This document shows, one piece after another, positions 37,401 through 42,618 of a stretch of 64,000 nt of DNA. A program made the position numbers and the translations under genes. The notes beneath the pieces were generated by a model. It saw nothing but the letters and a program-made list of their open reading frames with translations. It did not search any database and was not told where the DNA came from. Within the stretch, counting starts at the first letter, position 1. Each line of letters starts with the position of its first letter. The stretch is from Liolophura sinensis (lineage: Eukaryota > Mollusca > Polyplacophora > Chitonida > Chitonidae), in contig NC_088295.1 of assembly GCF_032854445.1 (NCBI RefSeq), positions 71,454,028 to 71,518,027 of the forward strand. The letters are read 5' to 3'.

Positions 37401-38405
37401 GCAATTGATTTTGCTGAATCATTAGGACAATTTCGAAAATGAAGGCAAGAAAATAGTATCTGACTAATACACTGTTGACCAGCATTATTACCGGCCGGAA
37501 TGTTTGTCCGTAACTCGACAGGTATACAAAAAAAGTATGCACCGCTTGAGGCTGTATTCCTCGGCTGTTTTTCAACTGTGATACTTTCGGGAGGATTGGC
37601 CGATTGGAGGCCTAGAATTTTCTAGCAATTGTGATCATATCCAATATTACCACTCCACAATATGACATACGCAATGACTAGCTCTACAATATTCGTGCTT
37701 CTGTTCGGGATGGTCTGGAAACTCACCTGTGACCAACGGTCTTCCCCACACTATTCACACACAATATATCTCTATTTTGATAACCTATTAAAAGATGGGA
37801 GCGTTCTTTCTTTTTGGGGTTTTTAAATTGGAATGTTCTTTCACATGGGCTCCATTTGCCCACATTGAAGCGATAGGTGTCAGTGCAGTTCTCGCATGGT
37901 CGGGACTCGACCAGTGGTGGGCATGGTTTGCCGCCATTGACTGGTGCGACAAGGACACGTCGCATGCGCCTGCTGTACAGGTGAAAACATTCGTCGCACA
38001 GGCTCCAGGTGGAGAAAGGAGAGAGCACACAGTCCTGAGGACAGCGTAGCTCACAGGTCCTCTCCTCAGGTGGCTTAGGCTGGAAGTACAGACAGATCTC
38101 ATCGTCCAGAACACTTTGACTCTCCACATGAACACAGGGCACCTGTCTACTCTGGGTACCCCCCAGCCTCACACACTGGCCTTCCCCATTGGCCCTCTGA
38201 CACTTCGTCCACTGAGAGGGCACCCACGTCACCTGGTCCCGGTGCCCATCACACACCTTGAAGCAGCTCTGAGAGTCGGGTGGGATAGGCAGGTAGTGGC
38301 AATGACTGAAGAGTGTTGTCCAGCCTGATCTGTGGGAGCACCAGACAGTGCGGGACCGCATGCCGCCAAACCCACAGCTGCTGTGCTCACAGCTCCCCCA
38401 CGGAC
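10238..38405 (-). CDS. THSD7: THSD7A/B-like multi-TSP1 transmembrane protein, 20 internal exons, both ends missing
   Basis: Twenty exons on the minus strand: 38405-37727, 36983-36720, 36276-36158, 35853-35695, 34515-34304, 30747-30546, 28252-28051, 26896-26781, 26265-26047, 25222-25028, 24010-23516, 23054-22879, 22441-22299, 21944-21791, 21360-21097, 20537-20423, 19478-19333, 12468-12352, 11248-11149, 10435-10238. Together they give 4,275 nt, about 1,424 codons, and the reading phase is continuous at all 19 junctions. The product is a chain of about 20 thrombospondin type-1 repeats of two alternating kinds: WxxxxWxxC...CGxGxxxRxxxC modules and CPxDCxxSxWSxWSxC modules. Order and spacing follow vertebrate THSD7A (about 1,650 aa) from its first TSP1 module ('GGMRSRTVWC') to the last ('GYREVWCSRNDGLNVTG'). 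THSD7 proteins are type I membrane glycoproteins; vertebrate THSD7A acts at endothelial and podocyte surfaces. Not found: the signal-peptide exon (5' of 38405) and the EGF-like, TM and tail exons (3' of 10238). One pre-duplication orthologue of THSD7A and THSD7B is likely. Confidence 0.93.
11149..11248 (-). CDS. THSD7: THSD7-like exon 19 (TSP1)
   Basis: Acceptor TTTACTTCCCCAG|ACA, donor CATCAAG|GTAATA. Encodes 'TKRPCSIPCPGEC' and 'QILEWSDWSQC'. Enters in phase 0, compatible with every 45-bp-spaced donor of exon 18. Confidence 0.92.
11480..11640 (-). mobile_element. Degraded SINE fragment
   Basis: The minus strand carries a CAGTCAAATAAATAAAGATG tail and a diverged central block (CACCCATAAAAATAACC). 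It sits in the intron between exons 18 and 19. Confidence 0.4.
11851..12360 (-). repeat. 45-bp tandem array of duplicated 5' splice sites, open reading frame preserved
   Basis: Twelve copies at exact 45-bp steps; plus-strand core TCTTACCTGG starts at 11851, 11896, 11941, 11986, 12031, 12076, 12121, 12166, 12211, 12256, 12301 and 12346. On the gene strand each unit ends ACTATCCAG|GTAAGA. Eleven keep the GT; the unit at 11986 has GT changed to AT. Read from exon 18 the frame runs through seven more units as VRCCADQAINLSTIQ-type repeats of 15 residues, then stops at TGA 11985-11983. Confidence 0.95.
12352..12468 (-). CDS. THSD7: THSD7-like exon 18 (TSP1); followed by tandem in-frame 5' splice sites
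   Basis: Acceptor TGTTGTTTCAG|AAA, first donor ACTATCCAG|GTAAGA. Encodes 'KGACGHGIENRTVSC' and 'VDIEHCADQAINLSTIQ', 39 codons, phase 0 in and out. The last ~30 nt plus donor repeat every 45 bp downstream (see the array at 11851-12360). Use of a distal donor would extend this exon in frame. Confidence 0.92.
12827..12970. repeat. Direct repeat, left copy, flanking the gypsy remnant
   Basis: AAAACTTCGATTTAATGATA ... CATTCGCTGCCATGCTAC ... CAAAGATAAAC. A second copy in the same orientation lies at 16740-16880. Their position on either side of the gypsy pol remnant suggests LTR pieces. A dispersed repeat present by chance on both sides is not excluded. Confidence 0.6.
13309..14361 (-). pseudogene. 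Integrase remnant (zinc finger, core and C-terminal part)
   Basis: 14361-14023 holds the HHCC finger (AHIGHQG ... CIRSCLPC) and the start of the core ('PWEEVAVNLTVDKYSRFSEI', where an active copy would keep the first catalytic Asp). The frame at 13968-13309 contains 'TPLWPKSNSEVERFM', the core helix bearing the catalytic Glu region, and a C-terminal 'SVGDTVIVRQQKRNK' segment. A frame break lies near 14020. Confidence 0.8.
14369..14764 (-). pseudogene. RNase H-like remnant
   Basis: 'FTIVMDHKPLKVIFQIPN' matches the gypsy RNase H segment with DHKPL. The rest is diverged; the connection to RT and integrase is out of frame. Confidence 0.7.
14770..15475 (-). pseudogene. Reverse transcriptase remnant
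   Basis: The first part (15475-15107) has 'SPVVVVPEKLGGIRVCI' and the MREAN motif of gypsy RTs. The catalytic box appears at about 14905 as LSDDILVHG in another frame, with an in-frame TAG upstream. Frameshifts separate the palm motifs. Confidence 0.8.
15543..15797 (-). pseudogene. Retropepsin-like protease remnant lacking its active-site pair
   Basis: Reads 'VPFMIGSSVSIIDLDTYN'. The family pattern has Asp-Thr immediately before Gly-Ser-Ser; both are absent here, consistent with a 6-nt in-frame deletion. The protease would be inactive. Confidence 0.7.
15858..16180 (-). pseudogene. gag C-terminal remnant with CCHC zinc knuckle
   Basis: The frame at 16040-15858 has CNYCGKSNHFSSVC, a C-x2-C-x4-H-x4-C nucleocapsid knuckle that binds RNA in this element class, preceded by a second C-x2-C (CGYC). 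An overlapping frame (16180-15770) covers the same DNA, suggesting frameshifts. No complete gag. Confidence 0.75.
16740..16880. repeat. Direct repeat, right copy, flanking the gypsy remnant
   Basis: Mate of 12827-12970, about 3.9 kb away, same orientation, with scattered substitutions. On the minus strand it lies upstream of the gag remnant, where a 5' LTR would be. Confidence 0.6.
17690..18242. repeat. 20-bp tandem array with TGTGTACA/TGTGCACA cores
   Basis: About 27 units of the form TGTGTGCTGTGTACAATGTY. Twenty is not a multiple of three, so three units make 60 nt and every plus frame reads as the same 20-residue cysteine-rich repeat. These frames are by-products of the repeat. The core is a short palindrome in alternating purine/pyrimidine DNA. 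It sits in the intron between exons 17 and 18. Confidence 0.93.
18255..19340 (-). repeat. ~140-bp tandem array carrying the exon-17 5' splice site
   Basis: About 8-9 copies, some shortened. The plus-strand marker TTTACCTTCAGCTGACAT falls near 18264 (variant), 18404, 18545, 18685 (variant), 18827, 18966, 19075 (GT to GC variant) and 19333 (the real donor). Each unit gives GTCAGCTGAAG|GTAAAC or a variant on the gene strand. Unlike the exon-18 array, reading past the donor soon meets a stop. Confidence 0.88.
19333..19478 (-). CDS. THSD7: THSD7-like exon 17 (TSP1); its 3' edge seeds a tandem array
   Basis: Acceptor TTCTTGCCTTAG|GT, donor CAGCTGAAG|GTAAAC. Encodes 'TRKRSVLFPPVGRGRQCP', 'EAVEQSKPC' and 'VLSEWTKCQLK'. 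It fills the gap between exons 16 and 18 with matching phases and family order. The motif TGTCAGCTGAAG|GTA at its 3' edge is repeated in the ~140-bp units that follow it down to about 18255. Confidence 0.92.
20423..20537 (-). CDS. THSD7: THSD7-like exon 16 (TSP1 with O-fucose site)
   Basis: Acceptor TTTCTTCGGTCAG|TTG, donor GGGCAG|GTAAGA. Encodes 'ACNKTCHVNC' and 'AVSEWSPWSGCSQTCGQG', a canonical WxxW C-mannosylation plus C-x-x-T-C-G O-fucosylation pair. Confidence 0.93.
20569..20960. other. Intron between exons 15 and 16, nothing recognised
   Basis: AT-rich sequence without repeats or motifs that I can name. Confidence 0.5.
21097..21360 (-). CDS. THSD7: THSD7-like exon 15 (TSP1)
   Basis: Acceptor CTGATTTTCCAG|CCA, donor GAAAAG|GTAAGA. 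Encodes 'PCSQSDFRKRNRQVLRTPAD', 'FSWQVSPWSSC' and 'CGIGWKRRFALC'. The 'SDFRxR...TPADE' stretch is close to the corresponding vertebrate THSD7A segment. 264 nt, phase 0 to 0. Confidence 0.93.
21791..21944 (-). CDS. THSD7: THSD7-like exon 14 (TSP1)
   Basis: Acceptor TTTAACTGTAG|A, donor CCACGG|GTAAGT. Encodes 'CVKKADFHGSQKDSEFFC', 'RQICEMPCPGQC' and 'VVSDWSSWSECPR'. Phase 2 in, phase 0 out. Confidence 0.92.
22299..22441 (-). CDS. THSD7: THSD7-like exon 13 (TSP1)
   Basis: Acceptor TTTTTCCGTAG|GAA, donor CTTGTTGA|GTAGGT, the only GT that both restores phase and gives the family spacing R-x-R-x3-C with exon 14. Encodes 'EVENQTCHSIC', 'NTWRTANWSQC' and 'CGLGVRTRLVE'. Too short to stand out as an open frame; recognised by homology and phase. 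Confidence 0.87.
22879..23054 (-). CDS. THSD7: THSD7-like exon 12 (TSP1 with O-fucose site)
   Basis: Acceptor TGTGTGCTAAAG|TG, donor GGAAGA|GTATGT chosen because it is phase 0 and fits family spacing; a weaker in-frame alternative, GCTAAT|GTACAG, lies 36 nt downstream. Encodes 'CPEDCEMTDWTPWTPC' followed by 'SVSCGYG', which fits the POFUT2 consensus C-x-x-S/T-C-G. Confidence 0.87.
23516..24010 (-). CDS. THSD7: THSD7-like exon 11 (TSP1 with long linker insert)
   Basis: Acceptor CTCTATTCAG|AT, donor TCTCGAG|GTTTGT. Encodes 'CHCSEFKPIQVGDWSPC', then about 70 residues rich in E, D, K and P (for example 'EEKSNEIAADDFLKDLSRF'), then 'RRLCGMGTKYRLYIC'. In vertebrate THSD7A the same two halves are joined by a much shorter linker. 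The insert is therefore a lineage-specific disordered loop inside one TSP1 module. Confidence 0.91.
25028..25222 (-). CDS. THSD7: THSD7-like exon 10 (TSP1)
   Basis: Acceptor GATTTGTAG|CT, donor TAGTGG|GTGAGT. Encodes 'VSCRDEGGNKTYPDFC', 'CDQDCKLSGWSAFGQC' and 'FRIRTRNLVG'. The order matches the vertebrate THSD7A segment ending in the RTRKRTLVG motif. Confidence 0.92.
26047..26265 (-). CDS. THSD7: THSD7-like exon 9 (TSP1)
   Basis: Acceptor TCTCTTACAG|TT, donor CCAGAT|GTAAGT. Encodes 'RQRYVIEEASGGGIPCP', 'YYWAVSEWSQC' and 'CGQGLKAR', which joins exon 10 as '...LKARSVSCRDEGG'. Confidence 0.92.
26781..26896 (-). CDS. THSD7: THSD7-like exon 8 (TSP1)
   Basis: Acceptor TTGATGTCAG|A, donor CAGGAAG|GTGGGT. 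Encodes a compact C-P-x-D-C module: 'CPVDCDITDWSDWSAC' followed by 'SATCQEG'. Phase 2 in, phase 1 out. Confidence 0.92.
28051..28252 (-). CDS. THSD7: THSD7-like exon 7 (TSP1)
   Basis: Acceptor ATTGTACAG|GT, donor GGAAG|GTAGGT. Encodes 'GGKACPREDELSEVEICP', 'TYIWQTSDWGSC' and 'CGTGMRSRSVQC'. Clearly more GC-rich than the flanking introns. It contains no ATG-initiated frame longer than 60 aa, so it is recognisable only by its motifs and phases. Confidence 0.92.
29519..30180. repeat. Ancient tandem duplication of ~350 bp in an intron
   Basis: GCTACAGCTGTGGAGCTGAA...TGAGTGCAAAG (29650-29695) recurs diverged as ATTACAGCTGTAAAGCTGAA...TGAGTGCAAAG (30018-30056). TAGTTTGATGTTCTGATGAT (29540) recurs as TAGTTTGACGTCCTAATCAT (29892). 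The matching order shows a two-copy duplication. Confidence 0.7.
30546..30747 (-). CDS. THSD7: THSD7-like exon 6 (TSP1); its 5' edge seeds a tandem array
   Basis: Acceptor ACTTTTGTTGCAG|GAGACAG, donor ACAAAG|GTAATG. Encodes 'ETVHDDQCLIYTRVH' and 'CPEDCIVSDWTVWSPC'. The acceptor and the first ~16 exon bases (GAGACAGTTCATGATG) recur in every unit of the 67-68 bp array directly upstream (30732-32985), so the true exon boundary is the last of a long series of near-identical 3' splice sites. Confidence 0.92.
30732..32985 (-). repeat. 67-68 bp minisatellite carrying repeated 3' splice sites of exon 6
   Basis: About 33 copies. The gene-strand unit has a pyrimidine-rich run, then TTGTTGCAG followed by GAGACA, GTGACA or GTTACA and ATTCATGATG. 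The 67-bp form has CACTTAATAC, the 68-bp form TTGGTTAAATAC. The CAG is kept in all units I read. The final copy is the exon-6 acceptor at 30747. If an upstream acceptor were used and read through, the frame would hit a stop within one unit. Confidence 0.93.
33040..34040 (-). repeat. 125-bp tandem array, 8 nearly identical copies
   Basis: The motif GACATTGTGAAGTGTC begins at 33040, 33165, 33290, 33415, 33540, 33665, 33790 and 33915. Copies differ at only a few bases, which suggests recent expansion. It lies in the same intron as the 68-bp array, and its segment CATTGTGAAGTGTCACCTGT is alignable with that array's splice-site segment (about 23 of 29 positions). On the gene strand it also gives TCTTTACAG|GTGACAC. 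Confidence 0.92.
34080..34262 (+). mobile_element. Degraded SINE fragment
   Basis: Plus-strand TTCTCCGGTTTCCTCCACCA, then GTGCAGCGTTAAATTCCC and CAATCAAATAAA. Located in the intron before exon 6, next to the 125-bp array. Confidence 0.5.
34304..34515 (-). CDS. THSD7: THSD7-like exon 5 (TSP1)
   Basis: Two AGs lie 10 nt apart at the acceptor (TTTACAG|CAAGTTACAG). Only the upstream one keeps the frame set by exon 4. Encodes 'YRFRYRRVLQPQGG', 'CPYLSESQPC' and 'CGRGTQKISVTC'. Donor GGGGG|GTAAGT. It is followed by the 3.6-kb intron that holds the 125-bp and 68-bp tandem arrays. Confidence 0.9.
34594..34745 (+). mobile_element. SINE fragment
   Basis: Plus-strand CGGTTTACACCCACCATGAT, TATTCTTGTGTAAAGCATAA and CAAATAAATAAATAAATA tail. 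Same family as the 50812 element but truncated at its head. Confidence 0.6.
35425..35535. repeat. 34-bp tandem repeat, 3 copies
   Basis: Unit AATGTACATCTATCATGTCT plus ATCAACCTTGTAAG; the third copy is slightly diverged. In the intron between exons 4 and 5. Confidence 0.85.
35695..35853 (-). CDS. THSD7: THSD7-like exon 4 (TSP1)
   Basis: Acceptor GTTTCTAG|A, donor GAAAAG|GTTCGT (+4 and +5 of the donor are weak). Encodes 'DGKQVVVDSSHC' and 'CTVSHWSDWTEC'. Phase 1 in, phase 1 out. Confidence 0.9.
36158..36276 (-). CDS. THSD7: THSD7-like exon 3 (TSP1)
   Basis: Acceptor TTTCCCTTAG|G, donor TTCAAG|GTAGGT. Encodes 'YKWVTSDWSEC' and 'CGPGIHIRVAYC', the W-x5-W-x2-C/CGxG half of a module completed by exon 4. 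Confidence 0.92.
36720..36983 (-). CDS. THSD7: THSD7-like exon 2 (TSP1)
   Basis: Acceptor ATTTTTTCAG|G, donor CCCAG|GTAATG. Encodes 'CPLPQDCLVSDWMEW' and 'SRIRRVRQMPRG', a C-P-x-D-C type TSP1 module. The 264-nt length keeps phase 2 at both ends, so exon skipping would preserve frame. Confidence 0.92.
37727..38405 (-). CDS. THSD7: THSD7-like exon 1 of those seen (first TSP1 modules)
   Basis: Acceptor ...TTGTAG and donor CACAG|GTGAGT; enters with 2 nt of a codon, leaves in phase 2. It encodes 'GPWGSC' and 'CGFGGMRSRTVWC' (TSP1 no. 1), 'WVPSQWTKC' and 'CPQDCVLSPFSTWSLC', then a third module ending 'IGYQNRDILCVNS'. Its start corresponds to the residue after the signal-peptide region of vertebrate THSD7A, so one more 5' exon must exist. 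The vertebrate basic linker in the third module is shorter here (FKNPKKKERS). Confidence 0.93.
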
Positions 38406-38409
38406 CTAC

Positions 38410-41400
38410 AACACACACAAACACACAATTAATTGTTTATTTCTTTATTGATGTTATACTATATTACTTTATTGATGGTCAATGCAGTACTTAAGAATTT
38501 TTCACTTGAAGGACAGCAATCAGGTTCATGTGTGGCGAACACCCGACTGACTGGACTGGAGAATGAGGGTAAGGCCACTCTTCAACTGGTGTGTGACAAA
38601 ACTTATGGCACAAAACTGCAGCTGAACCAGAAAGAGGTTCTGACTTTCCCCAAAACACATACCATGAAATACAATGACCACTAGCTAAAAATTAAACGGA
38701 CAGGGGGCAAAAGTTATCATTCCTACAAAAAGGCATGGGCTAGTAATTTCCACTGCACATATAGTAACACTGCATATGTCTGACATCCCAGAAAAAGCTT
38801 TTCATGACCTTGCTACCAATGCTTAATTCATTTTCACGTTTGCTTTCTCTATAAATGTAATTAATGCAACATCAACAAATGAACAAAGACACTATTAAAT
38901 GAGACAAACAAAGAGACAAACTGATGGACAGCAGTTCTGCATGGAGAATGAGTTTACAATATTTTCCCTAAAAATGTCAGCTGTAACATATGCTCCTTAC
39001 TGTCTAGTCATGCATGCACAATCTTGCACATCCAGCAGTCTACTGCACTGATCTATAGCACGTGTTGGTAAATGGATGTCCATGTGGACATGAATCCATC
39101 GCAATCAATTATCATGACCATGAAAAAATACATGTCAATTAAGGTCAATGAATGGAGATATTTTTTTACAAGGTAGGGAAATGCACATAAGTTTCATCCT
39201 GAAGAATGAATGGGTGTAAAGTTTGGCAAAGTAAACTTCCCAGAGACATTGTAGAAAGCATTTAAGTGACAAATGAGGTCATCTGCTTGGACATGCTGGA
39301 CAATTCAGCCATATGTAAATCACTAAGCCACATAGTGGAACATACACTCTCGTAAAATCAGAGCAGTAATTTCAAAAGTTGATTTTTGATTTCATAACTT
39401 ATTATGTCATAATTAGCACAATGTAGATCAATAGTTACTATATTCCCAATTAAGTTTAGCGTATTTAGGGATTCACTTTCAGAATCTCATGAAGGCCATA
39501 ATTATACTGATACTAATGATGTGAACACCTAGGATTTTCTGATAAGCGTAAAAAAGACAAAAAACATACAATCGTGATGGCTTTTAGACGTCTTTCAGAC
39601 AGATGAAGATGGTAAGGGATGAATGCGCATGTGTCACATGTTTTTGTTACATGAACTACATCTGAAAATGGTCTCCTCCATATTTGGCCAGGCTCATTCA
39701 GGGGAGCATGGATGAATTGATGAAAGTATCGATGTAGAAAATTACATGTAAATATTACCATAGTCTTTAGAACTGCCATGTCCACTTTCCATGCAAAGAA
39801 AAAGAGCTGAAATAAGAGGTTTATCATTCTAGAATTATTTTAATTTCGGTGGAAAGCTGGGTGTCATTTCAAAGCTGATACTGGTCAGCTGGTGTCAGGG
39901 ATCACTGCTGGTATCGCTGACCTAGTTTATGGCAATCTGTAACCCTAGCACATGCCTGTGATCTCTCTGAGCATGGTGAGGTTTGGGAAGTGTTACACTA
40001 TGTGACATGCAGTGCCCATGTCCAATGATGACTGACCAGGTTTACTCCACAAACAAACACCCAAGATAAAATCATGAATCAAACATCACTTTTTGGCTTC
40101 GGGGCCAAGTACAAGATTTGTATATTTTTTTTTTTTTACAAAATAGATGGAATAACTGACAGAAATGAATCTGGATATCTACCGGAACACAGGGTTCTAC
40201 TATTCACAGTAAATAGTAGAACCCTGCCCACTCCAGACAAATTTGACACAGAAACTACAGACTTCGTTGTGGAATTGTACCATAAATACTCGACCGTACA
40301 AAGTACAGATTTATTTTATACATTTAATAGGAAGTCAAGTAATAAATCCTAAAACCATAAAGGTGTCCACTTTGTTTTTTAAAAGTGGGTGACATGCTTA
40401 ATTTACATACTGGTCTTCATGTATGTGAACTCAAAATAATGCACTCCAGAGACCTATTTCTCACTATGTGCATTACAAACACTGACTGAAAACCAGTTTT
40501 AAATATTAATGATGACTTTTGTCTGTCTTGTTGCACATTTTTTTTTATTTCAAGGATTAAAAAGTTAGGCATGAAAATTAGGAATGATGTGTACTCCCAG
40601 AATTCGAAATACATTATACACTGGATATACAATAGAGTATACTGGGAAGTTTATGTGGTTTATCTATAGAGTTTACAATAAGGGGAAGGCATTTCTTCCC
40701 CCCACTCCAACCCCCCAAAAAACAAAAACAGTACAATTCACAATATGTTTAGCCTATGAAATTTGTTAATCTGTCAAATTGTGGGAATCTGGCTGTTGCC
40801 TTTATTTTAGGGACTAGTGGTGAGTTGAACATGTATGTACAAAATCAAATACATGGCTGGGTGGTGCTCACAAGTTTTCCGCTTCACTTTATCAATAATG
40901 CATTTAAGCAAATTATTTTGTTTTAGAATACATACATAAATAAGTTGTCAGGACACTGAACTATTTACATGTATGTGAACTGTGCTAAAAGCTTTACTCA
41001 GCTTGTGGTTCTTTCTGCTGTTCAAATCAGTCACTAGTAGAATGGATGAGGCTAGTTCTTTTGCTCCTGCTTTGTTAACTTTTATAAACATACAAACCAG
41101 ATAAATTTATTGAATAGCACTTCTTCTGTGACACAGTTGTGATTTATGTAGCTTGTCTTTTCTAGCCTAAAATGTCTAAAATTACAACCATGGTGTTGGG
41201 CATTTTTATTACCATGCTGGTGCTACAAAAGAAGTATGTATAGGTATATATTTGGTGGCAGGATGTTTTACACTTTAACATGATTAGCTTTGGTGTGAAC
41301 ATGCAGCTCAGAGAGATTAATGCAAAGATGTATAATTAGTTCAATGCTCAGATGATGGGATTGCTGCATTTGCATGGTCACATCAATTACTATGCTCAAA

Positions 41401-42060
41401 GACTGATGTACTGATAACCCTACTTCTTAGCATAGACAGGTATTTATGTCTCCTACCTGTACAATGTAACTAGCACGGATATATGCACTGTAGTGTAATC
41501 AATTTAAGTCTGTGAAAATAAGCATATGACTTTCCAGAGGGAGAAATATCATTCCATGCACTATAAGTATACTAGCTATTTCAAGTGGACTATACATTGT
41601 ATATACAGCAATTGTACATGAGAAGTTTAAACTGATTTAAGAACATATATGCAGGCTATATTCTGCATAACAAATAATGCATGAATCGGCAGGTACCTAG
41701 TCAGTCCCCCATAACACAATATATGTAGGCTACATTCATGGATACAAATATATTATATGAACAGACATTACAAACTTGCATTCCCATTTCAAAATATGTA
41801 CTGACCAAAAGGAAATGCACACCAAAATGAACTGACGTACACATGTACAATAATGAGGAGCCTTGGTGCATTAAAATCTGAAAGACAACTTTTAAAAAAT
41901 GAGCTTTTGTTGTACAATTAAATGTAACTAAAAATCTCCCCCGTTCCCCCCATCGCCCTCCTTTTTAAGACCATTGTATGTTTAATTATACCAATATCTA
42001 CCTACATTGCATTAACGTATCATACATATAGCATGCTTGAGCTAGTTGTGTAAGCATATA
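38410..42060. other. No recognised gene; expected to hold or precede the 5' exon of THSD7
   Basis: AT-rich, with scattered short frames. No signal-peptide exon ending in phase 1 that would join 38405 could be defended. Confidence 0.4.
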
Positions 42061-42244
42061 TACATGGGGGGAGACCGGGGCGCATTGGGACGTTTTACAC
42101 ATAAATCAAAATTTGTGACAAATTATTCCAGACCCCACTAAAATTATTAGCTGATAGAATGAAAAACTAGTAAGGCTAATTAAAGAATCTCGTCTTTTGT
42201 TGATAGCTTATGTTCTGCTCATCCTCAGTTGATTTAAGTTTTTA

Positions 42245-42312
42245 AAAAATTGTGTCCCAAGGCACCCCAGTCATGGGGTGGTTTGGGACACACCATGGGG
42301 CACAATGGGACG
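42245..42312. repeat. Left subterminal motif cluster of the pogo-like element
   Basis: Copies of the terminal motif in both orientations: GTCCCAAGGCACCCC, TTTGGGACACACCATGGGG and GGGGCACAATGGGAC. Probable transposase-binding sites by analogy with other DNA transposons. Confidence 0.75.
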
Positions 42313-42618
42313 CACTTCAAAGAGCAACAAAATCCTTAGACAAATCTTGTTTTAAACAGTGGTTTTATTACAATGACGTGGACCCGTAACATTGTATCCA
42401 TTCAGTATCAACCATCTGTGAACAAGAAACTTACAAACAGCCTTGAGTTGTCTTTGGATAATCCGTCACGAAAACTTTACACAGGACTTATGTGAACAGG
42501 AAACTAACTGTCAATGTCAATAAACAGCTGGTCAGAAACATCTGCCCTGGCAAGTGTTTCCTGGTCTTCTGAGACCACAATGACTTTCGGAGAAAAGTGA
42601 CGTCACGCCCGAGGTCAG

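Noticed and set aside
39513-39827. Minus-strand ORF starting MINLLFQLFFFAW, considered as the THSD7 signal-peptide exon
   Set aside because: No phase-1 donor that would join 38405, and the residues after the leader do not resemble the THSD7 N-terminus.
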